64,000 bases of DNA. Source: Qipengyuania gaetbuli (lineage in GTDB: Bacteria > Pseudomonadota > Alphaproteobacteria > Sphingomonadales > Sphingomonadaceae). The translations under genes and the position numbers were made by a program. This document shows positions 25,776-39,017 of this stretch, piece after piece. The stretch covers positions 1,860,001-1,924,000 of the forward strand of contig NZ_WTYF01000004.1 in assembly GCF_009827315.1 (NCBI RefSeq). The letters are read 5' to 3'. Numbering within the stretch: position 1 is the stretch's first letter; every line of letters begins with the position of its first letter. The notes under the pieces are model-generated. The model made no database searches, was not told the DNA's origin, and was given only the letters and a program-made list of their open reading frames with translations.

Positions 25776-25791
25776 TTTACGTAAACGTCAA
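25776..25791. promoter_or_regulatory. LiuR-like operator of etfBA
   Basis: TTTACGTAAACGTCAA fits the dyad TTnACGTnnACGTnAA, which from memory is the pattern for the MerR-family regulator LiuR of branched-chain amino acid and fatty acid catabolism. It contains a perfect 14-bp palindrome (25774-25787) and lies 45 nt before the etfB start. The regulator gene is not in the window. Confidence 0.6.
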
Positions 25792-25861
25792 GCTGCGACG
25801 GGGTCAGTCCTTCCTTAGACAAGACGGGCGGAGAGCGAGTGTTCCCCGCGCCTCAAACTTG

Positions 25862-25893
25862 AAGGGCGGACCCTGTCGCCAGAGCCCGCCCTT
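25862..25893 (-). terminator. terminator-like hairpin after sucC
   Basis: AAGGGCGG (25862-25869) pairs with CCGCCCTT (25886-25893), with an inner CTG/CAG stem. On the minus strand it lies 30 nt past the sucC stop. The following T content is modest. Confidence 0.55.
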
Positions 25894-25923
25894 GGTAATC
25901 TTCCAGTGCCTTCAGGCAGCCCC

Positions 25924-27123
<1,200 letters not shown>

Positions 27124-27244
27124 GTCGGGCTTTCGTCCTTCGCGTAATGGCGCGGCTGGAGGGATAGAGAGTCGCGTGGGCGCATAAGCATGTCTGGCGG
27201 CGCTTGAAAAGTGCGACTTTCGGGTGCAGGGGCGCACGCCATCC

Positions 27245-28027
27245 ATGATCGACGACAAGCGACTCGAATCGATCGTCTCCGAAGCGGGGCGGATCGCACT
27301 CGACCTCTGGCCGGGGGCGGGTGCCGACGTGCGCATCTGGGAGAAGACTCCCGGCAGCCCCGTGTGCGAGGCGGACCTCGCCGTCGACACCTTCCTGAAG
27401 CGCGAACTGGGCGCATTGCTGCCCTCGGCAGGCTGGCTGTCCGAAGAGACGGCGGACGATCCTGCCCGGCTCGAACGCGATCTCATCTGGCTGGTCGACC
27501 CGATCGACGGGACCCGCGATTTCATTCGCGGCAGGCCAGGCTGGGCCGTGTCGGTCGCGCTGATCTCGAACGGTCGACCGCTGATCGGTTCGCTCTGCGC
27601 GCCTGCCCGGGGCGAGGTATGGCAGGCCGTCGCCGGCAAGGGTGCGACGCGCAATGGCGCGAAGCTGGAAGCATCGAACCGGCTCGAGTTTGCAGGCGCG
27701 CGCGTGCCTGCCGCCGACCTGATGAAGCAGGACCGGATCCTGACCAAGGTCGACCAGCCCAATTCCATCGCCCTGCGCATCGCCATGGTCGCTGCCGACG
27801 AGGCGGATCTCGTCGCGACGCTGCGCTGGGGTTTCGAATGGGACATCGCCGCAGCTGCGCTCGTCGCGCGAGAGGCGGGGGCAGCCGTGTCCGACGCTTT
27901 CGGCCGCAAGCTCGATTACAACAAGCGCGACCCGCGCGCCTTCGGCCTCATCGCCAGCGCTCCGGGCATTCACGGCGCCACGGTCGAGCACCTGTCGGAC
28001 CGCGCCGCGACGTTCTCCCGCGCATAG
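27245..28027 (+). CDS. inositol monophosphatase-family phosphatase
   Basis: This Mg2+-dependent sugar- or nucleotide-phosphate phosphatase may be HisN-, SuhB- or CysQ-like. Its 260 residues carry the metal site LSEETADD (Glu) and [12 protein letters not shown], and the C-terminal motif [15 protein letters not shown]. The ATG at 27245 is preferred; a GTG at 27224 adds seven residues. It is divergent from sucC. The exact substrate cannot be told from these motifs. Confidence 0.9.
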   Translation: MIDDKRLESIVSEAGRIALDLWPGAGADVRIWEKTPGSPVCEADLAVDTFLKRELGALLPSAGWLSEETADDPARLERDLIWLVDPIDGTRDFIRGRPGWAVSVALISNGRPLIGSLCAPARGEVWQAVAGKGATRNGAKLEASNRLEFAGARVPAADLMKQDRILTKVDQPNSIALRIAMVAADEADLVATLRWGFEWDIAAAALVAREAGAAVSDAFGRKLDYNKRDPRAFGLIASAPGIHGATVEHLSDRAATFSRA

Positions 28028-28041
28028 GACACGCATAGAAA

Positions 28042-28068
28042 AAGGGACCGGGTTCGACCCGGCCCCTT
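28042..28068 (-). terminator. Rho-independent terminator between convergent genes
   Basis: AAGGG-CCGGGT pairs with ACCCGG-CCCTT around a TCG loop, with one internal mismatch. On the minus strand it is followed by a T-run (complement of GAAAAA), so it mainly ends the OmpA lipoprotein transcript. Confidence 0.85.
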
Positions 28069-28100
28069 CCTCTGCGACACTATCCGAAGGGCTCGGCTCT

Positions 28101-28793
28101 TCAGTTGCCCTGCTGGGCGGCTTCGACGTCTTGCTGGTCGAAGGGGATGATCTTGATTTCGACGCGGCGGTTCAGCGGCTCGTTGACGTTGTCGCCGGTC
28201 TGCACCGCGAGGCGCGTTTCGCCGAAACCCATCCAGCGGATGCGCGAAGAGCTGACACCGCGCGAGGTCAGATAGTTGGCAACGGCCTGCGCACGCTGTT
28301 CCGAAAGGCGCTGGTTGAAGTCCGAAGCGCCGACCGTGTCGGTATAGCCGTAAACGTCGATCAGGCTGTTGGGATACTGGACCAGGTTCGCCGCCACATT
28401 GTCGAGCGTGCGGCGGAAGGTCTCGTTGATGTTGGAGCTGCCGGTAGCGAAAGTGACGCCGTTGGGCAGGTTGACGAGAATCGCCTCGCCGCCATCGGTT
28501 TCGGTCACATCGACGCCCGAGCCTGCGGTCTGTTCCTTCAGTTCCTTGATCTGCTGGTCCATGCGGTAGCCGACGTAACCGCCAGCTGCGCCGCCTGCGA
28601 CCGCGCCGACGATACGGCCGGTCTTGCCGCCGATGACGCCGCCCAGCAGGCCGCCGGCAACCGCGCCGCCGAGACCGCCGAGGACGGTACGCGAAACCTT
28701 CTGCTCACCCGTATTCGGGTCGGTGACGCAGGCCGAGGTGCCCATCAGGGCCACTGCCGAGAAACCTGCGAGGAAAATGCGTGATTTTTTCAT
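28101..28793 (-). CDS. OmpA-family lipoprotein with glycine zipper (YiaD-like)
   Basis: 230 residues with a lipobox ending Cys22 (LMGTSAC), a glycine-zipper region (about 38-80, GGLGGAVAGGLLGGVIGG) and an OmpA C-terminal peptidoglycan-binding domain (about 105-222) that includes VYGYTDTVGASDFNQRLSEQ and NRRVEI. It should anchor the outer membrane to peptidoglycan. It is monocistronic, divergent from the CBS-domain gene, and ends with a strong terminator. Confidence 0.93.
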   Translation of the reverse strand: MKKSRIFLAGFSAVALMGTSACVTDPNTGEQKVSRTVLGGLGGAVAGGLLGGVIGGKTGRIVGAVAGGAAGGYVGYRMDQQIKELKEQTAGSGVDVTETDGGEAILVNLPNGVTFATGSSNINETFRRTLDNVAANLVQYPNSLIDVYGYTDTVGASDFNQRLSEQRAQAVANYLTSRGVSSSRIRWMGFGETRLAVQTGDNVNEPLNRRVEIKIIPFDQQDVEAAQQGN

Positions 28794-28959
28794 ATGTCGT
28801 TCCCCTTGTCAGAGTGCGGCACCGGCCTCTTGTTCTTTCCTGCCGGAACCGCGCATGGCGGGACGCGCCCACCAGCGCCTCTGAAGCTTCTAACAAGCGA
28901 ACCGCCTACGTGTTCCGCGAAGCGCTGGCATGAGGCCATAATTGTGCTAGCGCAGCAGC

Positions 28960-30285
28960 GTGACACCTTTCCCCTGGACCGACCTTCTCATTATCGCCGG
29001 GCTGATTTTGCTCAACGGCGTCTTTGCCATGAGCGAGCTCGCCATCGTTTCGGCGCGCACTGCGCGGCTGCGTTCGGCCGCCCAGCAGGGCAGCGCCGGC
29101 GCGAAGGCCGCGCTGGCGCTCGCTGCCGACCCGGGCAAGTTCCTCTCGACCGTGCAGATCGGCATTACGCTGGTCGGCATCATCGCCGGTGCCTATTCCG
29201 GCGCGAGCCTTGGCGGACCCGTGGGCGAGCGGCTTGCGGCGCTCGGTGTCCCGACCGACTGGGCCAGCGAGGCGGGCTTCGCGCTGGTCATCGCGCTGAC
29301 CACCTATTTCAGCCTCGTCATCGGCGAACTGGTCCCCAAGCAGGTTGCCCTGCGCGCCGCCGTCCCGATTGCGACTGCCATGTCGCTGCCCATGGCCCTG
29401 CTGGCGCGCGTGGCAGCACCACTGGTCTGGCTGCTCGACACCTCGTCGAGCGTGATCATCCGCGCGCTGGGCGTGCGCCCTGCAGGGCAGAGCTCGGTCA
29501 CGGCAGAAGAACTGCACATGCTGTTCGCCGAAGCGACCAAGACCGGCATCATCGAGCACGAACAGCACCAGATGCTGGCGGGCGTGGTCCGTCTCGCCCA
29601 GCGCCCAGTGCGCGAGGTGATGACGCCGCGGACCGATGTCGACTGGCTGGATATCTCGGCCGACGAGGAGGCGATCTCCGCTCTGCTGGCAGAAAGCCCG
29701 CATTCGGTCTGGCCGGTTGCCGACGGATCGCCGGACAAGGTCGTGGGGCTCGTGCGCGTGCGCGAAATCCTTGCCGCGCAGGTCGCGGGCGAGCCGGTCG
29801 TGCTTGCCGACCTGCTGCTCCGGGCGGAGGTCGTGCCCGACCAGCTCGACGCGGTCGATGCGCTGCGCGTCCTGCAGCAGGCCGATGTCGCCATGGCCAT
29901 GGTGCATGACGAATACGGCCATCTCGACGGGATCGTCACGCCGGTGGACCTGCTGACCGCGCTGGTCGGCGATTTCGCCAGCGACCAGGATCCGGGCGAT
30001 GCGCCGGGCATCGTCGAGCGGGCGGACGGCTCGCTTCTGGTGGCAGGATCGCTCAGCGCCGATGCCCTCGCCGACCGGCTCGGGCTCGATTATGGCGACG
30101 ACCGCGAATTCGCGACCGTGGCGGGCTTCGTCCTCGCCGTGCTCAAGAAGCTGCCAGTTGAAGGCGAATGGTTCGAGGAACAGGGCTGGCGGTTCGAAGT
30201 CGTCGATCTCGACGAACGCCGGATCGACAAATTGCTCGTCACCTCGCTGGGACCGGCGAAACCGGTCGACCAGGACGACGGCTAG
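28960..30285 (+). CDS. CNNM/CBS-domain (hemolysin-like) membrane protein
   Basis: 441 residues: a CNNM transmembrane domain (about 1-185, four hydrophobic segments, with N-G-V-F-A-M-S-E-L-A-I-VSART and TYFSLVIGELVPKQVAL), two CBS domains (about 205-330, with REVMTPRTDVDWLD and HDEYGHLDGIVTPVDLL) and a CorC/HlyC domain at the end. The family is linked to Mg2+/Co2+ efflux. 'Hemolysin' is historical. GTG start with no obvious Shine-Dalgarno sequence, so the N-terminus is only fairly sure. Confidence 0.93.
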   Translation: MTPFPWTDLLIIAGLILLNGVFAMSELAIVSARTARLRSAAQQGSAGAKAALALAADPGKFLSTVQIGITLVGIIAGAYSGASLGGPVGERLAALGVPTDWASEAGFALVIALTTYFSLVIGELVPKQVALRAAVPIATAMSLPMALLARVAAPLVWLLDTSSSVIIRALGVRPAGQSSVTAEELHMLFAEATKTGIIEHEQHQMLAGVVRLAQRPVREVMTPRTDVDWLDISADEEAISALLAESPHSVWPVADGSPDKVVGLVRVREILAAQVAGEPVVLADLLLRAEVVPDQLDAVDALRVLQQADVAMAMVHDEYGHLDGIVTPVDLLTALVGDFASDQDPGDAPGIVERADGSLLVAGSLSADALADRLGLDYGDDREFATVAGFVLAVLKKLPVEGEWFEEQGWRFEVVDLDERRIDKLLVTSLGPAKPVDQDDG

Positions 30286-30291
30286 GTCTGC

Positions 30292-30315
30292 CGCACCCGC
30301 CGCCAAGCGGGTGCG
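30292..30315. terminator. stem-loop between convergent genes
   Basis: CGCACCCGC (30292-30300) pairs with GCGGGTGCG (30307-30315) across six bases, between the CBS-protein stop and the bamF stop. It lacks a T-run. Confidence 0.5.
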
Positions 30316-30327
30316 CACATCACTGCA

Positions 30328-30738
30328 TCAGCCGGGAATGACGGCCTGTGCCGAAGCGCCGTCGCCTTCGGGGGCGGCGACGATGTCGCGGACCACGGTG
30401 CCCTTGGCGACCGTGTTGGTGCCTGCGCTACCGACCGCGCTGCGGATGCCCGGTTCGGGGGTGCCGGCACGATCGAGGACCGAGGTTTCCACGCTGCTGC
30501 GCGGTGCCGGACCGCCGAACAGCGCGTCGAGTGCCTGTTCTGCGGCAGTGCCTTCGGCCGGGCGCGGTGCGCCGGGTGCCGGGGGCACGAGGTTGAAGTC
30601 CGGCGGCACGACCAGCGGGGCTGCGCGCTGCACGGCGAATTCGTCGGGACGGTCGCGGTTGAGGAAACCGCCGCTGCCACAGGCGGCGAGCGTGCTCGCG
30701 GCTGCGCTCACGAGGGCGATGCGGGTGATAGTCTTCAT
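30328..30738 (-). CDS. bamF: BamF-like lipoprotein (DUF3035)
   Basis: 136 residues with a lipobox ending Cys20 (STLAAC), then RDRPDEFAVQRAAPLVVPPDF, a proline-rich linker and a low-complexity tail. The R-P-D-E-F...V-PPDF core and the position directly behind lspA are characteristic of DUF3035, described in Caulobacter as the BAM-complex subunit BamF. Start overlaps the lspA stop (ATGA). Last gene of the long gpmA-to-bamF cluster. Confidence 0.8.
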   Translation of the reverse strand: MKTITRIALVSAAASTLAACGSGGFLNRDRPDEFAVQRAAPLVVPPDFNLVPPAPGAPRPAEGTAAEQALDALFGGPAPRSSVETSVLDRAGTPEPGIRSAVGSAGTNTVAKGTVVRDIVAAPEGDGASAQAVIPG

Positions 30739-31277
30739 GTATTGCTCTCCGCGGCGTCTGCCGGCTTGCCGTCCATCATGTCGTCGACGTCCTTGTCGCG
30801 CATGAAGAACGCGCGGGCAAGGATGATAACGACACCGATGGTGATAGCGGCATCGGCGATATTGAAAATGAGGAAGGGGCGGAATTCCCCGATATGGAAA
30901 TCGGCGAAGTCGAGGACGTAGCCGAGCTCGTAGCGATCCTTGATGTTGCCGAGCGCGCCGCCGAGGATCAGCGACAGGCCGAGAATGTCCCCGAACAGCT
31001 TCTCGCGGAACATCCAGACGGTGACCAGCAGCGCGATCAGCCCGGTCACTCCGACTAGCGCCCAGCGCGTTTCGGGGCTGGTCGCCTCGAACAAGCCCAG
31101 CGAGACGCCGTAATTGTGGACGCGGTAGAAATCGAAGAAGGGCAGGAGGTCGAGCTTGTCGCCCGGCACCTTGAGGCCCAGCGGCCCGTCGACCCACCAT
31201 TTGGTGATCTGATCCGCGGCATAGATCGCAAAGGCGATGGCGACGCCGGTCAGGCGATTGCGCAGGACGGGGGTCAT
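30735..31277 (-). CDS. lspA: lipoprotein signal peptidase
   Basis: LspA removes signal peptides from diacylglyceryl-modified prolipoproteins. 180 residues with four membrane segments, the catalytic aspartates Asp123 (YVLDFADF) and Asp142 (FNIADAAITIG), and the conserved GGALGNIKDR and HNYGVSLGLF stretches. ATGA overlaps link it to ileS before and bamF after, the ileS-lspA pairing being widespread. It would process the bamF, OmpA and serine-hydrolase lipoproteins of this window. Confidence 0.96.
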   Translation of the reverse strand: MTPVLRNRLTGVAIAFAIYAADQITKWWVDGPLGLKVPGDKLDLLPFFDFYRVHNYGVSLGLFEATSPETRWALVGVTGLIALLVTVWMFREKLFGDILGLSLILGGALGNIKDRYELGYVLDFADFHIGEFRPFLIFNIADAAITIGVVIILARAFFMRDKDVDDMMDGKPADAAESNT

Positions 31278-34200
31278 TGGCCCGCACTCCCGGCAGCATC
31301 CATCTGTTCGATCACGTCCTCGCAGCGATCGCACAGCGCGCCGTCCTCGGGGACCGAGGGCAGCAGGCGCCAGCAGCGGCCGCATTTGTGTTCACCGGTT
31401 CGCGTGACAGTCACGCTGTCGCTATCGCCGCGTGCGACTGACGCGGTGATGAACAGTTCGGCGAGGTCTTCGTCGCTGAAGCCTTCCGGAACTGCGGCAG
31501 CGGGCACGACTACGTCGGCCTCGAGGCTCGAACGGATGGTCTTGTCGCGGCGCAGCGGCTCGATCGCCTCGGTGACCTTTTCGCGAAGCGCGCGCAGCTT
31601 GTCCCAGCGCGCGCCGTCGGCGGTGACGCCGGGGACCGCCGGCCAGTCGAGCAGGTGTACGCTGCCGCCATCGGGGTAGCGCGTGGTCCAGGCCTCTTCC
31701 GCCGTGAACACCAGCACGGGCGCGGCGTAGCGGACGAGTGCATGGAACAGCAGGTCGAGCACGGTGCGATAGGCATTGCGCTTCACGCTGTCCGGCCCGT
31801 CGCAATAGAGGCAGTCCTTGCGGATGTCGAAATAGAACGCGGACAGGTCCTCGTTGCAGAAATCGACCAGCAGGCGCGTGTAGGTGTTGTAGTCGTAGCT
31901 CTCGAGCGCGGCTTTCAGCTTGCCGTCGAGATCGGCCAGCAGCGCGAGCACGTAGCGCTCCAGCTCGGGGATCTCGCCCACATCGCCCATGTCGCCGACG
32001 AAGCCGTCGAGCGCGCCGAGGAGATAGCGGAAGGTGTTGCGCAGGCGGCGGTACTGGTCGCCGACGCCTTTCAGGATCTCATCGCCGATGCGGTGGTCTT
32101 CGGTGAAGTCGACGGACAGCGCCCACAGGCGGATGATGTCCGCGCCGTACTGTTCCATGACTTTCAGCGGGTCGATGGTGTTGCCGAGGCTCTTCGACAT
32201 CTTCTTGCCGGCCGAATCCATGGTGAAGCCATGGGTCAGCACCGCGTCATAGGGCGCACGGCCGCGGGTGGCGGAGCTTTCAAGCAGGCTCGACTGGAAC
32301 CAGCCGCGATGCTGGTCGCTGCCTTCCAGATAGAGGTCGGCGGGCCAGCGCTGATCGGGCCAGCGGTCGCCTTCCAGCGTGAAGGCGTGGGTGCAGCCCG
32401 AATCGAACCAGACGTCGAGAATGTCGGTGACCATCTCGAATTCGTTCGCGTCGTAATCCGGCCCGAGGAATTCGGCCTTGCGGGCCTCGTCCCAGGCATC
32501 GACGCCCTTCTCGCGCACTGCCTCTACCACGCGGGCATTGACTGCAGGGTCCTGCAGGTACGTGCCGTCGCTGCGCACGAAGAGCGTGATCGGTACGCCC
32601 CATGCGCGCTGGCGCGAAAGCACCCAGTCGGGGCGGCCTTCGACCATGGAGCCGATGCGGCGGCGGCCCTTTTCGGGATAGAACTTCACCCGCTCGATTT
32701 CGCGCATGGCGATTTCGCGCAAGGTGGAGTGGTCCTTGCTGGTGAATATCGCCACGGCAGCACCGAAACCTTCGGGTGCGGCCACGTCGAAGTCGCCCGT
32801 GTCGAGCGGCTTGTCCATCGGCACGAACCATTGCGGCGTGCAGCGATAGATGACCTTGGCCTTTGAGCGCCATGAATGCGGATAAGAGTGCGCGTAGTCG
32901 TCGCTGGCCGAGAGCAGCGCGCCTGCTTCGCGCAAATCCGAGCAGATCGGGCCGTCGGGCGCGTTGAAGGCCTTGTTGATCACCGCACGGCGGCGGTCGT
33001 CGGATGCGCCGAGCCATTCCCAGTCATCGCGATAGCGCCCGTCGCCCATGACCGCGAAGACCGGCTCGATGCCGTGTTCGCGGCAGAGCAGGAAGTCGTC
33101 CTCGCCATGGTCGGGCGACATATGGACGAGGCCCGTACCGCTGTCGGTGGTGACGAAATCGCCCGCGAGCAGCGGACGCGGCGTGGCGTAGAAGCCCCCG
33201 AGATGGTGCATCGGGTGACGCGCGACGGTTCCGGCGAGGTCGGAGCCTTTGATCGACGCCTCTCGGTCTGAGTAAGGATCAACATACTCTTGGAGAGAGG
33301 GCGGGCCAACTTCACCGAAGTCGAGCGCCTTCGCTGCTTTGTTGAGGCGCTCAGCGAAGGCTGTGGCCAACTCTTTTGCAACGAGAAACTTGGAAACACG
33401 ATTGGTATGAAACGGGAGTCCGGCTGCCGCCAAAACCTCGTTGACCAGCTTGTCGCCTTGCGCTCCAATTCCCACCGTGTCAGCAGTCACGGACAGCAGG
33501 ACATACTCAACCTCTGGCCCATAGGCCAAAGCCTGGTTCACGGGGATCGTCCACGGCGTGGTGGTCCAGATCACCGCATGCGCGCCGACCAGTTCCGCAA
33601 TCGGCGATTCCACGATTTCGAATGCCACGTCGATCTGGGTCGAGGTGATGTCTTCGTACTCGACCTCGGCTTCGGCCAGCGCGGTTTCCTCGACCGGCGA
33701 CCACATCACTGGCTTCGATCCGCGATAGAGGTTTCCGGCTTCGGCGAACTTCATCAGCTCGGCAACAATGGTCGCTTCGCTTTCGAACTGCATGGTGAGA
33801 TAGGGATTGTCGAAATCCGCCATCAGCCCCAGGCGCTTCAGCTGTTCGCGCTGAACGTCGACCCAGTGCTGCGCATAAGCGCGGCATTCGGCGCGGAATT
33901 CGCTGGCCGGGATTTCGTTCTTGTCGCGCTTCTTCTTGCGGAACTGTTCCTCGACCTTCCATTCGATCGGCAGACCGTGGCAATCCCAGCCGGGCACGAA
34001 AGGCGCATCCTTGCCGAGCAGCGTCTGCGAACGCACCACCATGTCTTTCAGGATGCGGTTCAGCGCATGGCCGATATGCATGTCGCCATTGGCATAGGGC
34101 GGGCCATCGTGGAGGATGAACTTCTCGCGTCCCGCGCGCGCCTCGCGCAGCTGGGCGTAGAGGTTCTCTTCCTGCCAGCGCGCAAGGATCTGCGGCTCCT

Positions 34201-34279
34201 TCTGCGGGAGGCCGGCTTTCATGGGGAAATCGGTCTTGGGAAGGAAGACCGTGTCTTTGTAATCGCGCTGCTCGGACAT
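31274..34279 (-). CDS. ileS: isoleucyl-tRNA synthetase (with atypical editing-domain segment)
   Basis: 1001 residues: HIGH-type motif 68-71 (MHIGHALNR), CP1 editing domain with WTTTPWTIP and H-M-S-P-DHGEDDF, KMSKS at about 690, anticodon-binding region, and a C-terminal zinc finger (CGRCW...CDRC). Residues about 250-345 (33245-33535) are unlike the rest: by hand count about 40 of 95 codons end in A or T (CAA, AAA, CCA, GGA, TCA, GTT), and G+C of the 300-bp block is about 56%. This looks like a recombined patch within CP1. It is coupled to lspA (ATGA) and 41 nt after the GDPD gene. Confidence 0.96.
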   Translation of the reverse strand: MSEQRDYKDTVFLPKTDFPMKAGLPQKEPQILARWQEENLYAQLREARAGREKFILHDGPPYANGDMHIGHALNRILKDMVVRSQTLLGKDAPFVPGWDCHGLPIEWKVEEQFRKKKRDKNEIPASEFRAECRAYAQHWVDVQREQLKRLGLMADFDNPYLTMQFESEATIVAELMKFAEAGNLYRGSKPVMWSPVEETALAEAEVEYEDITSTQIDVAFEIVESPIAELVGAHAVIWTTTPWTIPVNQALAYGPEVEYVLLSVTADTVGIGAQGDKLVNEVLAAAGLPFHTNRVSKFLVAKELATAFAERLNKAAKALDFGEVGPPSLQEYVDPYSDREASIKGSDLAGTVARHPMHHLGGFYATPRPLLAGDFVTTDSGTGLVHMSPDHGEDDFLLCREHGIEPVFAVMGDGRYRDDWEWLGASDDRRRAVINKAFNAPDGPICSDLREAGALLSASDDYAHSYPHSWRSKAKVIYRCTPQWFVPMDKPLDTGDFDVAAPEGFGAAVAIFTSKDHSTLREIAMREIERVKFYPEKGRRRIGSMVEGRPDWVLSRQRAWGVPITLFVRSDGTYLQDPAVNARVVEAVREKGVDAWDEARKAEFLGPDYDANEFEMVTDILDVWFDSGCTHAFTLEGDRWPDQRWPADLYLEGSDQHRGWFQSSLLESSATRGRAPYDAVLTHGFTMDSAGKKMSKSLGNTIDPLKVMEQYGADIIRLWALSVDFTEDHRIGDEILKGVGDQYRRLRNTFRYLLGALDGFVGDMGDVGEIPELERYVLALLADLDGKLKAALESYDYNTYTRLLVDFCNEDLSAFYFDIRKDCLYCDGPDSVKRNAYRTVLDLLFHALVRYAAPVLVFTAEEAWTTRYPDGGSVHLLDWPAVPGVTADGARWDKLRALREKVTEAIEPLRRDKTIRSSLEADVVVPAAAVPEGFSDEDLAELFITASVARGDSDSVTVTRTGEHKCGRCWRLLPSVPEDGALCDRCEDVIEQMDAAGSAGQ

Positions 34280-34320
34280 AGGTGCTGGCCGTTAGGGGAT
34301 TTGCGCCGCGCGATAAAGCG

Positions 34321-35376
34321 TCAATCGCGGTTCCTTGCCCGGCGCTGCTCGAGTGCGGCCTCGCTCGCTTCCCATTCCTCCACCGTGCGATCGTCGAAGC
34401 TCGGATAGAGCGCCGAGGCAATGGTAAAGGCATCCTCCACCCAGACATAGCCGTTGAAGCTGTCGGGTATCTCGGTCAGCTGCTCGGGCAGGGTGAGGCC
34501 GCGGGGGCGATTTTCGCCGATGGGACCGATCACGATGACCCGCCCGCCATGGGCTTCCATCCGCGCGATCAGGCGGTTGGGCCAGCCTGAAAACGCCCAT
34601 TGGTAGTTGAGCGGCACGAACAAGGTCTCGCCCCGGCAACTCTGCGGTAGGTAGCCGGTCCAGCCATAGGCGACATAGTCCTTCGAGCACTGCTTGGCGC
34701 CCGCCTGGCTCCACGCCCAGGCTTCGGGATAGAGTTCGCGAATTCGGTCGATCGGCCCGTCATGGCCGTAGAAGCCGTCGCCCGATTTCACCGGATCGCG
34801 GCCTGCCTTGCGCAGTTCGCGGGCGACGAGATCGGCTTCGGCTGGGTCCTTCGATTTGAAATTGACCATCAGGCGCCCGCGCGGCGGCAGGACGGCGAGG
34901 ACCTCGGTGAAGGTGGGCATCGCGCCCTTGAACTTGCCGCGAAACGGGAAAGTCTTGCCGCCGTCGGCGGTGTAGCCATGGCCGATGTCGAGTGCCTTCA
35001 GTTCAGGCAGCGTCGCATCGCGCACTTCGCCTGTACCTTCGGTCCGGCAATCGAGCGTCCAGTCGTGGAAGACGACCAGCTCGTTGTCCTTCGTCGGCGC
35101 AATATCGACCTCGACCAGCCACGCGCCCAGCTTGTGCGCGCGAAGCACGCTGTCCACCGTGTTCTCGAGATAGGGATGGTAGGGCTCGTAAATCCGGTCG
35201 GCGGTGCAGGTGTCGCGACCGACGCCGGCCTTGTCGTACATCTGGTAGAGGCCGCGATGGGCGATGAGCTTGGGCGCGCCGACAGGGTCCGGGGCCAGCC
35301 AGCTGGCATTGACGAGGCTGAAGACCAGCAGGGCAAGCGCGAAGGCGAGGCCGCCTCGCTTGAGGTGTGTCCTCAT
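34321..35376 (-). CDS. glycerophosphodiester phosphodiesterase
   Basis: GDPD enzymes release glycerol 3-phosphate and an alcohol from deacylated phospholipids. 351 residues with an N-terminal hydrophobic segment (about 8-26, signal or anchor), the catalytic IAHRGLY (His40), the L-E-N-T-VDSVLRA segment, EVDIAPTKDNELVVFHD and a TIM-barrel body. The C-terminal half contains W-T-G-Y-LPQSC and VWVEDAF. It overlaps ribF by ATGA and precedes ileS. Confidence 0.9.
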   Translation of the reverse strand: MRTHLKRGGLAFALALLVFSLVNASWLAPDPVGAPKLIAHRGLYQMYDKAGVGRDTCTADRIYEPYHPYLENTVDSVLRAHKLGAWLVEVDIAPTKDNELVVFHDWTLDCRTEGTGEVRDATLPELKALDIGHGYTADGGKTFPFRGKFKGAMPTFTEVLAVLPPRGRLMVNFKSKDPAEADLVARELRKAGRDPVKSGDGFYGHDGPIDRIRELYPEAWAWSQAGAKQCSKDYVAYGWTGYLPQSCRGETLFVPLNYQWAFSGWPNRLIARMEAHGGRVIVIGPIGENRPRGLTLPEQLTEIPDSFNGYVWVEDAFTIASALYPSFDDRTVEEWEASEAALEQRRARNRD

Positions 35377-36295
35377 TTGAGCAGGGCCTTCGCCCTCTCG
35401 CAGTCCTTTTCCATCTGCGCGACCAGTTCATCCAGGCTGTCGAACTTCGCTTCGCCGCGCAGGAAGTGGTGGAACGCCACCTCGATTTCCTGCCCGTAAA
35501 GGTCGCCGGAGAAGTCGAAGAAATAGGGCTCGAGCAATTCCTTCGGCGGTTCGAACTGCGGGCGTACACCGATGTTGGCCGCGCCCTTCAGCACCTCGCC
35601 GGTCGACAGGATGCGGCCCGTGACGGCGTAGATGCCGTATTTCGGGCGCAGGTAATGCTCGATCGACAGGTTCGCGGTGGGATAGCCGATGGTCCGCCCG
35701 CGCTTGTCGCCGTGTTCGACCACGCCGCGGATCGCGAAGGGCCGGGTGAGCAGGCGGGCGGCCTCCTGCGGGTCGCCGTCACGCAGCGCGTCGCGCACGC
35801 GGCTGGAAGATACGGGCGCGCCCTTGTCCAGGACAGCCGGGACGGCGCGGGCCTCGATGCCGACTTCGCGGCCGAGGGTTTCGAGCACTTCGCGGTTGCC
35901 ACCACGACCCTTGCCGAAGGTGAAATCCTCGCCCGTCACCACGCCTGCCACGCCGAGGTGCTCGGCCAGCAGGACCTTCACGAAATCCTCCGCCGTGGTA
36001 CCTGCAAGCTCGCCGTCGAAGTGGAACACCAGCATCGCGGTGGCGCCGGCCGCGAGGTAAAGTTCCTGCCGCTGCTCCAGCGTGGTCAGGCGAAAGGGCG
36101 GGGCATCGGGCCGGAAATGGCGCACCGGATGCGGATCGAAAGTGGCGATGATCGAGGGCCGACCCTCGGCACGCGCCCAGTCGATCGCCTCCTTCGCCAC
36201 GGCCTGGTGGCCGAGGTGGAAACCGTCGAAATTGCCGAGCGCGATGATCGCCCCGCGCAAGGACTGCGGCAGAGATTCGCGGTGGTCGAGGAACC

Positions 36296-36299
<4 letters not shown>
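35373..36299 (-). CDS. ribF: bifunctional riboflavin kinase / FAD synthetase
   Basis: RibF makes FMN and FAD. The N-terminal adenylyltransferase half contains ALGNFDGFHLGHQAV, ATFDPHP and VVTGEDFTFGKGRGG, with S-S-S-R-VRDAL. The C-terminal kinase half contains DKRGRTIGYPTANL and a YGIYAV strand. The GTG at 36299 in a GTGA overlap with the dipeptidase gives 308 residues, the normal length; the longer open frame upstream is not coding. Confidence 0.95.

Positions 36300-39016
<2,717 letters not shown>

Positions 39017-39017
<1 letters not shown>

Noticed and set aside
28889..28916. GGAAC and GTT on the minus strand before the OmpA lipoprotein as an EcfG promoter
   Set aside because: Spacing (17 nt) is shorter than the usual element and the distance to the gene is about 100 nt.
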